Below are positions 39,601 to 47,558 of a DNA stretch of 64,000 nt, one piece after another (position 1 is the stretch's first letter; the number at the start of each line of letters is the position of its first letter). A model generated the notes under the pieces. That model made no database searches and had not been told where the DNA came from. It saw only the letters and a program-made list of their open reading frames with translations. The DNA is from Spirochaetota bacterium (GTDB lineage Bacteria; Spirochaetota; UBA4802; UBA5550): the NCBI GenBank assembly GCA_016933025.1, contig JAFGBT010000009.1, forward strand, positions 175,565 to 239,564, written 5' to 3'. The position numbers and the translations under genes were made by a program.

Positions 39601-40400
39601 GCGGTTCCAACCCCCGGACGGTTTCCGATGGATTCGGGAGGGCCTTAGTCATATTCAATAATTCAAGCGGCCAGGTCTGCGTGTCGCTCCTCAACGGCTA
39701 CGGCTATGCGGTATGGGGATCGGATACGGTGGTCGACGCGACGACCGCGGAAATACTCGACATACAAAGCGACGGCTCGAACGGCGTGGTAATTCTTTAT
39801 AAGCGCGGCGACGACCTGTACGCGCAGAGGGTCGACAATGACGGCGCGTTGGTCTGGGGAGCACCGCTCGACTTCGACGGCGACGGGGCAACGACCGTGA
39901 CCACGCAGGAGGTCATGGAGTACATATCAGGTGACGACGACGTGATTGTCGCGGCGAAGGACGCGAGCGACAGAATTTGCGCGTGGCGAAACGGCAGCAC
40001 GACCATCTGGTCGCACAATCCCCTCGCCGGCATCACGGGCGTGACGATGCAGGACCCGCAGATATTCTACAACACCTCGGACTCGACCACGACCGTGATA
40101 TGGGAGGACGACCGGTTCTACAACCTGAGCTACGTCAATATCGGCTACGGCGTCTATGGCCAGAAGCTCTCCGCGGCCGGCGCCATGGCCTGGTTCCCGA
40201 ACACCGGTGGCACCAATGACACCAACGGCATATCGGTCATCCTGAACCACTACAGCGGCACGATCGCGTACTGGCCCAATCCGCTGGCGGCCGCACACAA
40301 CAACGGAACGGAAGCGGTCATACTATGGGAGGACTACCGCTCCGGCCTGACAACCCCCGACCTCTTCTTAATGGCTGACCTGGAACTCTTCGCGCCCTGA
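36693..40400 (+). CDS. Large lipoprotein with Ig-like domains, five GD-V repeats and YGQ-type repeats
   Basis: 1235 residues from the ATG at 36693 (an earlier ATG lies upstream of the likely transcription start). Lipobox LLAAPS-C (Cys26). Residues ~45-280 hold two SbsA/Big_5 Ig-like domains (NTLPADGTTGVPINSSFVVV; FDEDIDPDSVNPSTLYL), then an Fn3-like domain (~290-390). At ~545-930 there are five degenerate ~50-residue repeats opening with GDhhhN/D. Before and after these come 'YGQ/YAQ...W' units (IYGQLYDSG, LYAQRVDNDGALVW, VYGQKLSAAGAMAWF), typical of beta-propeller-like surface proteins. Asp-rich turns suggest calcium binding. An exposed structural or adhesive role is likely. Convergent with apbE, 10 bases away. 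Confidence 0.75.
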   Translation: MSRSIPNIDRLVLVLCAAALLAAPSCKESPRVFSNDTFRAYTGNPPGYFFPFVVNTLPADGTTGVPINSSFVVVFNIPVGPNLATIGGEITITSNPTPGGLLTEGVDYTLAMNSDSTLLTVTFNYGGAYPIPENNTVSVTIGNGILSLENSVPLDNPGTWQFTTDAFPDTTAPLEATHNPTGAGISLTAPNIYIDFDEDIDPDSVNPSTLYLQDGGVAVPAVVSYDSLNRRGVLTLSVNLDPSTIYDVFATNGIEDLCGNNFAGTTWQFTTTATSLDPVPGAPAFASGPYIDTVNPDGALISWTTNKPAAYILNYGTNSDVTDVYDETLEPFPYSEYQSLYFDNPPLFDFEANTRYWFNIELHDMYGGSYTGMTTVQFNTESGETPAVVHDGAGSQYTARKLAYHPFPSGDTGFFLFWNHLPAASTQIYGQLYDSGLAPRWPDPNPVFTSGSNSYVGSTEDDMDGVIVLVLTGGNYYAKRLANDGSFHWSDTAATTGYNIGSSATISNVSAVPVHSGKVSWVTGANADLGFLGFANYFFDDDVDLSSVADNDIVYDETGQAGTTAIHTGNNFNYVVGQTDAGIVDPGDVYRIAYGGTFSDLTATDHNIENTNPPAAAVPYTSGGDHIYTPHDYSSSWPFWVNTAGGDVIRRDSDSTYALITGITTPNAIDPAGIISGTTTGGDATHLWEFGEDFSPTAEPGDFVVNDSISPNFSTIFDINYNAGIYLWNNYVELNSPAAFGAGIDYRIFDRYCTLHSGDYNQFVNFDDITMDWALDVTDTNTARIFRYAGITGTADALPANPLCDNAGGFTTIPVQIGDIVVNTDSGAAAEVGAAVTFDHALGLTADIMTDGNGYSIFRYRETPDETGRTTGAGPDIVDSTQNFLTTIAVGDIAYNPGTDLYAVVTNVVSDTQLTLDRDVGFGADFYYVVFHERGVLYVFQDASGVSGRIVSMELAAPVVRRATFTIAAGGSNPRTVSDGFGRALVIFNNSSGQVCVSLLNGYGYAVWGSDTVVDATTAEILDIQSDGSNGVVILYKRGDDLYAQRVDNDGALVWGAPLDFDGDGATTVTTQEVMEYISGDDDVIVAAKDASDRICAWRNGSTTIWSHNPLAGITGVTMQDPQIFYNTSDSTTTVIWEDDRFYNLSYVNIGYGVYGQKLSAAGAMAWFPNTGGTNDTNGISVILNHYSGTIAYWPNPLAAAHNNGTEAVILWEDYRSGLTTPDLFLMADLELFAP

Positions 40401-40410
40401 CCCTAACGCC

Positions 40411-41421
40411 CTACAGCCACTCAGACTTCACACGGTCGAGGAACACGACTCTACCCTTCAGCCTGCTGGAAATGAAGAGGTCGATTTTATCGTCAACAAG
40501 AATGACATCAATCTCGTCGTGCCGCTTCAGGAATTCCCGGGCTGCGGCCGGGCCCATCACGAAGATGGCGGTAGCATAGGCGTCGGAAAGAACCGGGTTT
40601 TTCGATATTACTGTTACGGATGAAAAACCGGACGCGGGATAGCCGACCCGCGGGTCAATAATATGATGGTAGCGAACGCCGCGCCGCACGACGAACCGTT
40701 CATAATCGCCGCTCGTGGCAACGGCGTCCATGTCCTCCAGCTCTAATGTGAGCAAAATAGCATCCTTTCGAGGATTTCTCAACCCGGTGATCCATGGCCT
40801 GTCAAACTTCGCGCCGATGGCCTGGAGGTCCCCGCCGGCCTCTACAATCGCGTCGTGAATCCCTCTCCTCTTCAGCGCCTGTATTCCCATCCTTACGGCG
40901 TGTCCCTTTGCGATGCCGCCGAGGCCGATCCGCATCCCCGGCCGCGCGAACGAAACGGAGCCGCTCTTCTGGTCAAACACGAGCTTCCGGTAATCGACAA
41001 GGGGAAGGAGCGCGGCCACGGCCGATCGGGCCGGGGGCAGAAAATCCTTTTTCTTGTAGTCCCAGAGGACCCCGAGCGGCGCGAACGTGACGTCGAAACA
41101 GCCCCCGGTTTCGGCGGAAATATCGTACGATGTTCTCAGCAGTTCATAGGTCTCCCCGCTCACCCGAACAGGGCCGCGGACCGCCTCCCTATTGATCCGG
41201 AAAACATCGCTTCCCTCCACGGACGGGCTCATGAGCTTCTCGACACGCTCAATTTCAGCAAAGACATCCTGCGCCACCTGCGGAGCCTTATCGGGATCGC
41301 CTACGAAGGTCAGGTTTACGATGGTGCCGAGCATCGGCCTTCCTATCTGTATAACAGAGCCCTTGCAGGAGACGAGCGTGAGCATCGGCAACAATACTGA
41401 AATTAACATTCTATACATCAT
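40411..41421 (-). CDS. apbE: FAD:protein FMN transferase (ApbE), lipoprotein
   Basis: 336 residues, with a lipobox LTLVS-C (Cys19), so the enzyme is anchored on the periplasmic side as in other Gram-negatives. It cleaves FAD and links FMN to a Thr of target proteins such as NqrB/C or RnfG. Family marks: MGTIV-like PMLGTIVNL near 30, the S/T-rich FAD loop LGGIAKGHAVRM near 170, ATSGDYERF, HIIDPRVGYPA (the HIIDP motif) and SDAYATAIFVMG near 285, where the acid binds metal. Its targets (Rnf, Nqr or others) are not in the window. Free-standing, next to a repeat-filled gap. Confidence 0.92.
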   Translation of the reverse strand: MMYRMLISVLLPMLTLVSCKGSVIQIGRPMLGTIVNLTFVGDPDKAPQVAQDVFAEIERVEKLMSPSVEGSDVFRINREAVRGPVRVSGETYELLRTSYDISAETGGCFDVTFAPLGVLWDYKKKDFLPPARSAVAALLPLVDYRKLVFDQKSGSVSFARPGMRIGLGGIAKGHAVRMGIQALKRRGIHDAIVEAGGDLQAIGAKFDRPWITGLRNPRKDAILLTLELEDMDAVATSGDYERFVVRRGVRYHHIIDPRVGYPASGFSSVTVISKNPVLSDAYATAIFVMGPAAAREFLKRHDEIDVILVDDKIDLFISSRLKGRVVFLDRVKSEWL

Positions 41422-41899
41422 CTACACCTGTTTTTTTATATAGATACTTCAAACAAGACAACCACATGGTCACAGCGAAATGTATTATCGAAAAAATGTC
41501 ATCACGAGCGAAGCTCCCTTCGACTCCGCTCAGGGTGACATTCCCTTCGACGAAGCCTGTCCCGAGCGCAGTCGAGGGGCTCAGGACGACATACAGTATG
41601 TCATGTCGAGCGTAGTCGAGACATGACATGGGGAAACACCTGGCAGGCCTTGTCACCCTTCGACTCCGCTCAGGGTGACATTCCCTTCGACGGAGCCCAT
41701 GGTGAGCCCTTCGGCAAGCTCAGGACAAGCCTGTCGAACCACTCAGGGTGACATTCCCTTCGACGGAGCCCGTGGTGAGCCCTTCGGCAAGCTCAGGACA
41801 AGCCTGTCGAACCGCTCAGGATAAACTCCGTCGAGGCATTCTTCGTCGTCACGACTACATCGTGACTCCTCGCCATGACAATCCGATAAGGTTCTACGG
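41422..41899. repeat. Cluster of family-B repeats (about 380 bp)
   Basis: No gene. From about 41500 to 41850 the sequence is built from short modules: ACCCTTCGACTCCGCTCAGG, GTGACATTCCCTTCGACG, GAGCGTAGTCGAGACATGAC, and CAAGCTCAGGACAAGCCTGT. The complementary arms TTCGAC and GTCGAA make many hairpins. Two long copies, at 41681-41753 and 41754-41826, stand in tandem with a period of 73 bases. Related single copies occur at 11328-11425, 53476-53550 and 62225-62263. It separates apbE from the AraC-type gene, both on the minus strand. Confidence 0.8.
41681..41826. repeat. 73-bp tandem duplication within the family-B cluster
   Basis: TTCCCTTCGACGGAGCCC begins at 41681 and again at 41754. The two 73-base units differ at only a few positions, for example CCCATGGTG versus CCCGTGGTG and ACCACTCAGG versus ACCGCTCAGG. 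A recent duplication is likely. Confidence 0.75.
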
Positions 41900-43555
41900 C
41901 TAATACGAATCCTCCCCGATGTCATCAAACACATTCATGCTTTCCGCCGCCCTCCGCCTGAAGTCGATCGGAGAATAGCCTGTGTGTTTTTTGAAATGCC
42001 GGTAAAAATAGGTGAGATTATCGAAGCCGACGTGAAAGGCGATATCGATCACCTTGCCGTCAGTGTCCATCAGGAGCTGCATTGCCGCCTCTATTCTCTT
42101 AACGTTGATGTAGTTCGCGATATTCGTGTTCGTTACCTTCTTGAAAAGCTGGCCCATGTAATCCTCGTTGAGCCTGAACTTTTCGGCCAGCTTCTTCCGG
42201 TCATAGGTCTCGTTAAAATTACTGTCGAGATATTCTATCACATGATGGATGATGTCCTTCGGTTCCTGCCTGATATCCGCCTTCGACAACATCTTCGATG
42301 CCCTCTGGAGCTCCTTGGTCTTGTTCAGCAGCGCATGGGCAAGGGAGTCCCGCTCCTTTTTGATGTTCTTGAGATCGAATAGATAGACGAACAGGGCGCC
42401 GAGCAGGATCGCCGGGAGGCGCAGCGCGAAGGAAAACGACATCCGGTACATCTGATTCGTGATCATGGTATGGAGCATGTTGGAAACCGAGACCAGGATA
42501 AATACGGCCACAAAGCTGAGATACCAGTACCTCCGCGGGTCCCGATACAGGGCTATGGCGAATATCACGAACGTGTACGCTATGTAGACAATCACCAGGG
42601 CTATCGTGACGCTGACGCAGCACGAGACAAAATACCTGGTAGACGGCGCGTACGCTATAAACACGCAAGCGGCTATCAGGAGTACCGTGAAAATCGCGGT
42701 GGCGATTCTTGATCTGATCCTGAAGAACTCCTGGATCAGCAAGAGGAGGACATAGTCGACCACCGCGTATGCGCCGTAAAACAGCTTGTAGCGATACAGG
42801 TTGTTCTCCATCCGCGGAAGGCCGAGAAGGAGCAGGTTTATGAAAAATACGCTCATGATGAAAAGAACGGCATACGTGGTTATTTTCCTGTTGCCGCTCC
42901 CCTTGATCACGATGACAAGAAAAATCAGGAGCAGGAGCGACAGAATCATCGGATTCAGGTTGTTGAATGACGGCAGGTAGTCCCCGTACTTGAAGATAGC
43001 ATTCCACCCCTTGATGGTAAAAAGCCGGGGCGAATCTCTGATGCCGTTGATATAATGGGAAAATATTTTAATGGCGATGACGTTCTCGCCTCCGAAGCGG
43101 ACCATGGAGGGAGAAAACTGGTAGACCCTGTTTTTATAAAATTCAAAATCATAATCGAGCGGCCTATCGGGCGCCGGGATGTTGCCGGTGCCCCCGATAA
43201 ATACGCCATTGACGTAGGTTTCATCGGCCAGGGCGACGGGACCCAGTGAAAGGACAAGGAGCCTGTCGCGCAACCGCTCCCCGATCACGATTTTTTTCCT
43301 GATCCAGACCGTCGAGACAAGATCCTCGGTCTTATCGAGCACCCGGTCCCAGCTACCCGGGATCGAGACCTCGCCCGCGCCGGAATCGTCATATCGGAGA
43401 TCGGCGGGCGCGTCGTCGTTTGCCTCTATGATTTTCCACGTTCCGGAGAGATTCAGCGATAGGGAGCCCGCGCCGTCATCCGGTGTGCCTGAATGACATG
43501 CCGTTAACACAAGAAGGGCGATAACAATGACGCTGGGTTTAATTCCGTCTGACAT
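41900..43555 (-). CDS. Membrane-anchored AraC-family regulator with N-terminal jelly-roll-like domain
   Basis: 551 residues from the ATG at 43553-43555; the longer frame lacks support. A hydrophobic N-terminus with LTA-C (Cys20) is followed by a beta-rich extracytoplasmic domain (~30-190) resembling the galactose-binding fold of glycoside hydrolases (LNLSGTWKI, WIRKKIVI, ADETYVNGVFIGGTG). About seven TM helices (~215-400) come next, as in 7TMR-DISM receptors. A short coiled coil precedes a C-terminal AraC DNA-binding domain (~450-545; KLAEKFRLNEDYMGQLFKK, AFHVGFDNLTYFYRHFKKH, TGYSP). A ligand, perhaps a sugar, sensed outside could directly control DNA binding at the membrane. Neighbour to a second, different membrane AraC gene 2 kb away. 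Confidence 0.82.
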   Translation of the reverse strand: MSDGIKPSVIVIALLVLTACHSGTPDDGAGSLSLNLSGTWKIIEANDDAPADLRYDDSGAGEVSIPGSWDRVLDKTEDLVSTVWIRKKIVIGERLRDRLLVLSLGPVALADETYVNGVFIGGTGNIPAPDRPLDYDFEFYKNRVYQFSPSMVRFGGENVIAIKIFSHYINGIRDSPRLFTIKGWNAIFKYGDYLPSFNNLNPMILSLLLLIFLVIVIKGSGNRKITTYAVLFIMSVFFINLLLLGLPRMENNLYRYKLFYGAYAVVDYVLLLLIQEFFRIRSRIATAIFTVLLIAACVFIAYAPSTRYFVSCCVSVTIALVIVYIAYTFVIFAIALYRDPRRYWYLSFVAVFILVSVSNMLHTMITNQMYRMSFSFALRLPAILLGALFVYLFDLKNIKKERDSLAHALLNKTKELQRASKMLSKADIRQEPKDIIHHVIEYLDSNFNETYDRKKLAEKFRLNEDYMGQLFKKVTNTNIANYINVKRIEAAMQLLMDTDGKVIDIAFHVGFDNLTYFYRHFKKHTGYSPIDFRRRAAESMNVFDDIGEDSY

Positions 43556-43746
43556 CGGTCTGCCAATGGTGAAAAGATTGGTACGGAGTAACACAGATGT
43601 CACAGGGGCGATTATTATTCAAGATTAATTTAAAACGCCGCTCAATAATAAAGTATTGACGGTCGCGCGCTTTTCAGCATGGCTGGAAGGTGCCCGCGGC
43701 GCATTAAGCCGCTGCGGGACTTATACACTGACATCAGGATAAAACC

Positions 43747-44256
43747 ATGGCGCGCATCCCGTATTACAATCCGGAAACAGCCGAACAGAAGGTGAGGGAT
43801 TTTTTCAGCAGCCTCCCCCAGCTTAACATCTTTAAGATGCTGGGGAATGCCGGGCTGGTCGGCCGCGATTTTGTCAGATTCGGCTCGACCATTTTACTAA
43901 AGGGAAAACTCGATCCCGTGCTCCGCGAGCTTGCCATTATCCGCACAGGCCTGGTCTGCGGGTCAAAGTACGAAGTGCACCAGCACCTGGCGATCGCCCG
44001 CAGGATGAAGATACCGGAAGAAAAAATCGCGGCCCTTGAAGAGGGATCGTCCTCTCCGGCATTCTCGGAGATCGAGAAACTGGCGGTCCGCATGGCCGAG
44101 GAAATAGCCGGCAACGCAAAGGCGTCGGACGCGACATTTGAGAGTATGGCGCGCCGCCTGGAGCCCGGCCACTTGGCCGAACTCGTCATAGCAATCGGGT
44201 ATTACATGATGGTGAGCTGCTTCCTGGAAACCTTCGAAGTGGAGATCGAGTCCTGA
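43747..44256 (+). CDS. Carboxymuconolactone decarboxylase (CMD)/AhpD-family protein
   Basis: 169 residues, all-helical. The conserved block is RELAIIRTGLVCGSKYEVHQH, with Cys71, His78 and His80. In AhpD and related peroxidase proteins a CxxC pair gives thiol chemistry; here only one Cys is present, as in gamma-carboxymuconolactone decarboxylase-like members. It could be a small decarboxylase or an alkyl-peroxide-detoxifying protein. The gene lies in a ~190-base gap after the divergent AraC gene and converges on the FeS protein 18 bases away. The start at 43747 has little ribosome-site support. Function is uncertain. Confidence 0.78.
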   Translation: MARIPYYNPETAEQKVRDFFSSLPQLNIFKMLGNAGLVGRDFVRFGSTILLKGKLDPVLRELAIIRTGLVCGSKYEVHQHLAIARRMKIPEEKIAALEEGSSSPAFSEIEKLAVRMAEEIAGNAKASDATFESMARRLEPGHLAELVIAIGYYMMVSCFLETFEVEIES

Positions 44257-44274
44257 TACCGGGAGCGCCCTCCG

Positions 44275-45264
44275 CTACTTCTGTGGTATGTGTTCCGCCG
44301 GCCTCACCTGGTTCAGCCTGATGACATTCACCGGACAGACCGTCGCGCACACCCCGCATCCCATGCACGCGTCCGCGTCGATGACGGCGATATCCCCCAG
44401 CGTTATCGCGTGCACCGGGCAGGCGTCCAGGCAGGCGCCGCAGGCGGTGCACTCCTCCCCGACCTCGGCCAGGTAGCGGCTCGGCGACAGGATCCACTTC
44501 TTGCCGGTGAACTCCATGAGCCTGAACATCTCGCAGCAGCATCCGCAGCAGTTGCAGATGGCGTTCCCCTTCAGCCGGTTCTCGGTCATGTGGACCAATC
44601 CTGCCTCCTCGGCCTGCTTAATAATATCCATCGCCTCCTGCTTCGTTATCTTCCTCCCGTGTCCCCGGTCGATAACGTACTCCGCGCCACGGTTCACCTG
44701 TATGCAGTTTTCCACCGGCGCGTCGCAGTTTTTCTGGCTCAGCCTGCAGGGACAGTTGACCACCGCGACCTGATCCGATTCGTCGATGATCCGCGCGCAT
44801 TCCTCGTAAGTCAACACCGTGCTCCTTGGCTCGATGGACTCGTGCACCGGAACGACCCGCATGAATGACGGGAGCTTGACCGAATCGGGCAGGCTCTTCA
44901 TAAAGCCGGTAAAGTCCTGGTCCATCACCTTTTTCCAGAGATCGTAATACTCCTGCGTGGCGCCGTCCCAGAGGAGCGAGGCATCATGGAACTGAACGAT
45001 GTTCTTCGCCAGCTTGTACTGGATCGCGCCGTCCTTCGGCGCCTTGAACACAACTCCCTTTTTGAACAAGGTCAGCAGAATGGCGTCAACCTCGTCCCGG
45101 GTCTTCCCGGATTTGGCGGCGAGTTCGTCCGCGGTCCCGGGAAGCATCCCGGCCATCGCCGCTTCCATGTCCGTACACAACAGCTTCCAGATCGCGGCCA
45201 GACTGGCCGATTGAGGCAGCCCCATCTTCGCGCATAGCTGCTGATATGTTTGTTCGCTTTCCAT
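44275..45264 (-). CDS. Multi-[4Fe-4S] protein with N-terminal winged-helix-like domain
   Basis: 329 residues from the ATG at 45262-45264, behind GGAGGAGGTG. Residues ~45-110 resemble a winged helix (TADELAAKSGKTRDEVDAILL, wing YKLAKNIVQ). The middle has clustered Cys (VVNCPCRLSQKNC, ENCIQV) and CNCCGCCCEMF near 245. The C-terminus is a ferredoxin with two CxxCxxCxxxCP motifs (CTACGACLDACP, CMGCGVCATVCP). Similar proteins occur in anaerobes and Deltaproteobacteria, where their role is unknown; electron transfer or redox sensing fits. The NCCxCCC motif may hold a further cluster. Upstream is the second AraC gene, divergent. Confidence 0.82.
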   Translation of the reverse strand: MESEQTYQQLCAKMGLPQSASLAAIWKLLCTDMEAAMAGMLPGTADELAAKSGKTRDEVDAILLTLFKKGVVFKAPKDGAIQYKLAKNIVQFHDASLLWDGATQEYYDLWKKVMDQDFTGFMKSLPDSVKLPSFMRVVPVHESIEPRSTVLTYEECARIIDESDQVAVVNCPCRLSQKNCDAPVENCIQVNRGAEYVIDRGHGRKITKQEAMDIIKQAEEAGLVHMTENRLKGNAICNCCGCCCEMFRLMEFTGKKWILSPSRYLAEVGEECTACGACLDACPVHAITLGDIAVIDADACMGCGVCATVCPVNVIRLNQVRPAEHIPQK

Positions 45265-45440
45265 GTCACACCTCCTCCGGCATGCTACCGTGACTGTAGT
45301 CACAGCATGTTAAAAATCAAGTTAATTTTTTTTTATTCAGTGTGTCTCATAAAACCCGCGGCTTCAGCACTATGGAAAAAAACATTTGATTTATTGGCAC
45401 AATCGCACTCTATAGTATCAGGGACGGTCGAAATTTACGC

Positions 45441-46571
45441 ATGGGCCCATATATTACAGTTACCGGGTATTTCATCCTCGGGTGCGCCGTTATCTCCCTG
45501 TGCAGGGCGATAGAGCAATTAATCGTAAAAAAACCCGAGACATCGAACTATGCCCTGCTGCTGCTCCTCCTTTGCATGACCTATCTCCAGGCGGCGATGG
45601 GCCTTTTCTTCATTGGCGCCACTGCCGCCATGCCTCTGGCGCTGGTAATAATAGGCATCTTCTGGTTCATTGTGGCAGCTTATCTGGCCGGCCCTCTCGC
45701 CTTCCTCTATTATAATTCACTCATCAACCCCATGGTCATCAGGGTGCGGTTTCACCTGGTGCCCGCCATCACGATTTGCTTCCCCGCCGCATGGTATCTA
45801 TTGAATTCCCCGTACGACTACCTTGCGGCGATGAAGCAAAATTTTTTCTACGCCGGCCACCGGGCTCCTTTATACATCATTATGGCAGGCGCTGTGGCGC
45901 TGATCGTCGGGTACACGGCAACCATATTAAAAATAGAACTTTCAGTCCGGAACAGCGCATCAATCAAAATCGCCGTCCGCTCGCTGATTGTCATTACGGC
46001 CGGGCTCCTCCTTTCACCGGTCGCGCTAATAACCGGGTTCGCCCTCGGCTACATCGGCATGTCGGCGTTCGGAGCGGTGGTCCTGGGAGTATTCAATCTG
46101 CTGTTCATTTTCGCCCACGTGCGATACCATGACTTTTTCATGGCCCTGGGAAGGGAGGTCAGGCTCGCCCGATACAGAAAATCGATGCTCAGGGGGCTTG
46201 ATATCGACGCCCTTCGCGAACAGATCGAATACCTTATGAGCGTTGAAAAGTACTACCATAATTTCGACATCAGCATAAAGTCGACCGCCGATGAGCTCTC
46301 GATCACGCCGCACCAGCTCTCCTGGTTCTTGAACAAGAAAATGCGGATCGATTTCAGGAACTTCATAAACAGGTACAGGGTAGAGGAAGCGAAACTCCTG
46401 CTGGCCGGCAGCCTCGGGCAGAACGTCCTGAATGTCGGTTTCCATGTCGGCTTTGGCTCAAAAACCTCCTTCAACGTCACGTTCAAGGAATTCACCGGGA
46501 AAACGCCGACGGAGTTCCGGCAGGAGCATATAAAAAAAACAGGTTCCGCGGGCCACGCGAAAAAACCGTAA
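45441..46571 (+). CDS. Polytopic membrane AraC-family transcriptional regulator
   Basis: 376 residues. Seven or so TM helices fill residues 5-235 with short loops and no large outer domain, unlike the AraC protein at 41900. The C-terminal ~110 residues are an AraC HTH domain: STADELSITPHQLSWFLNKK (HTH1) and NVLNVGFHVGFGSKTSFNVTF with FKEFTGKTPTEFR (HTH2). The receptor part may sense a membrane-soluble compound and act on DNA while embedded in the inner membrane. A likely target is its own divergent FeS gene or the lipid cluster that begins 180 bases downstream. The start at 45441 is not well supported by a ribosome site. Confidence 0.82.
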   Translation: MGPYITVTGYFILGCAVISLCRAIEQLIVKKPETSNYALLLLLLCMTYLQAAMGLFFIGATAAMPLALVIIGIFWFIVAAYLAGPLAFLYYNSLINPMVIRVRFHLVPAITICFPAAWYLLNSPYDYLAAMKQNFFYAGHRAPLYIIMAGAVALIVGYTATILKIELSVRNSASIKIAVRSLIVITAGLLLSPVALITGFALGYIGMSAFGAVVLGVFNLLFIFAHVRYHDFFMALGREVRLARYRKSMLRGLDIDALREQIEYLMSVEKYYHNFDISIKSTADELSITPHQLSWFLNKKMRIDFRNFINRYRVEEAKLLLAGSLGQNVLNVGFHVGFGSKTSFNVTFKEFTGKTPTEFRQEHIKKTGSAGHAKKP

Positions 46572-46750
46572 TCGAAGTAAGCCCGACCTCCTCAATCATG
46601 CATTAAAAAACCTTCAATCTCGAAATTTTTCCGTTCAGGATTATAATAACGAACGACCGGCGGCAATAACCGTGATACCTATTGTGATGTAACGCGAATC
46701 GTACGTAACCGCGGGACGCAATAAATTCAATTTCATACAAGGAGACTGTC

Positions 46751-47314
46751 ATGAGCGAAATACCGACCAATATTGGAATCAAGGAACTCCTGACCGAGTT
46801 CAGCCCGAACATAGCCAAACAGGCGATCGCGTCATCGGGCGCAGACAAGGAGCTGAAGGGCACCGAGTTTTCACTGGTGGTCGAAGTTTCAGGGGACAAA
46901 TACAGCTACCAGGTCAAGGACGGGCTTGATTTCAACATCACGGAAGGGGACCTCGACAGCCCCCTCGTGAGGGTAAAGATCACCAAGGACAACCTGGAAA
47001 AAATGATTGCGACGAACAGCCTCGACATGCTCCTCGGGATCCAGAGCGACCTCAACAGGCAAAAATACAATGTCCTGAAGGCCCTCAAGGGGAGCTTCAC
47101 GGCCGAACTGATTAACGACGACGGAAGCGTGACCTCAATCGAAACGATATTCAACAACGCCGCCGAGCCGAAGGCGACATTCAAGATGAAGACCGCCGAC
47201 TCCATCGCGCTGGTCAGGAAGGAGACGAACCCGGTCAACCTCTTCATGTCGGGCGGGATGAAAATTGAAGGCGACATGGCGTTCGCGATGTCGACGCAGC
47301 CATTGTTTACCTGA
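46751..47314 (+). CDS. SCP2 sterol-binding domain protein
   Basis: 187 residues, ATG behind AAGGAGACTGTC. Stretches such as FSLVVEVSGDKYSYQVKDG, VKITKDNLEKMI and LNRQKYNVLKALKG match the SCP2 lipid-carrier fold, which has a hydrophobic tunnel for fatty acyl chains, acyl-CoA or sterols. A second beta-alpha segment follows (TAELINDDGSVTSIETIF), ending in the typical GGMKIEGDMAFAM, which is the SCP2 signature turn (KxxGDmxla). It heads the acyl-CoA cluster and is followed by a strong terminator, so it is transcribed apart from the next genes. Likely a lipid shuttle for the pathway. Confidence 0.85.
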   Translation: MSEIPTNIGIKELLTEFSPNIAKQAIASSGADKELKGTEFSLVVEVSGDKYSYQVKDGLDFNITEGDLDSPLVRVKITKDNLEKMIATNSLDMLLGIQSDLNRQKYNVLKALKGSFTAELINDDGSVTSIETIFNNAAEPKATFKMKTADSIALVRKETNPVNLFMSGGMKIEGDMAFAMSTQPLFT

Positions 47315-47346
47315 GAACCTTGGTTTGCGCCCGGTCATACGGGCGG

Positions 47347-47393
47347 CCCCGTGCGCCCCGGTCCGGTAGCCGCCGGGCCGCACGGGGTTTTTT
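47347..47393 (+). terminator. Intrinsic terminator after the SCP2 gene
   Basis: The stem arms CCCCGTGCG (47347-47355) and CGCACGGGG (47379-47387) pair perfectly, with further G/C pairing inside the loop, and a run of six T follows (47388-47393). It is 33 bases after the SCP2 stop and separates that gene from the acetoacetate-decarboxylase-like gene. Confidence 0.8.
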
Positions 47394-47558
47394 ATCCGCG
47401 CGAGGTATTCGTTTTTTAACGCTCGTGAAGAAAAAGTATTGCTTTTTTTGCTTTTATCCATCATCATCTGGTAACACGCTTCAGGGGGCCGTGGCGCCTT
47501 TCAGGGGGCCACGCTGATGCAACCTTCCGGGAAAAATTTCACTGGTGAGGGACAGGTC

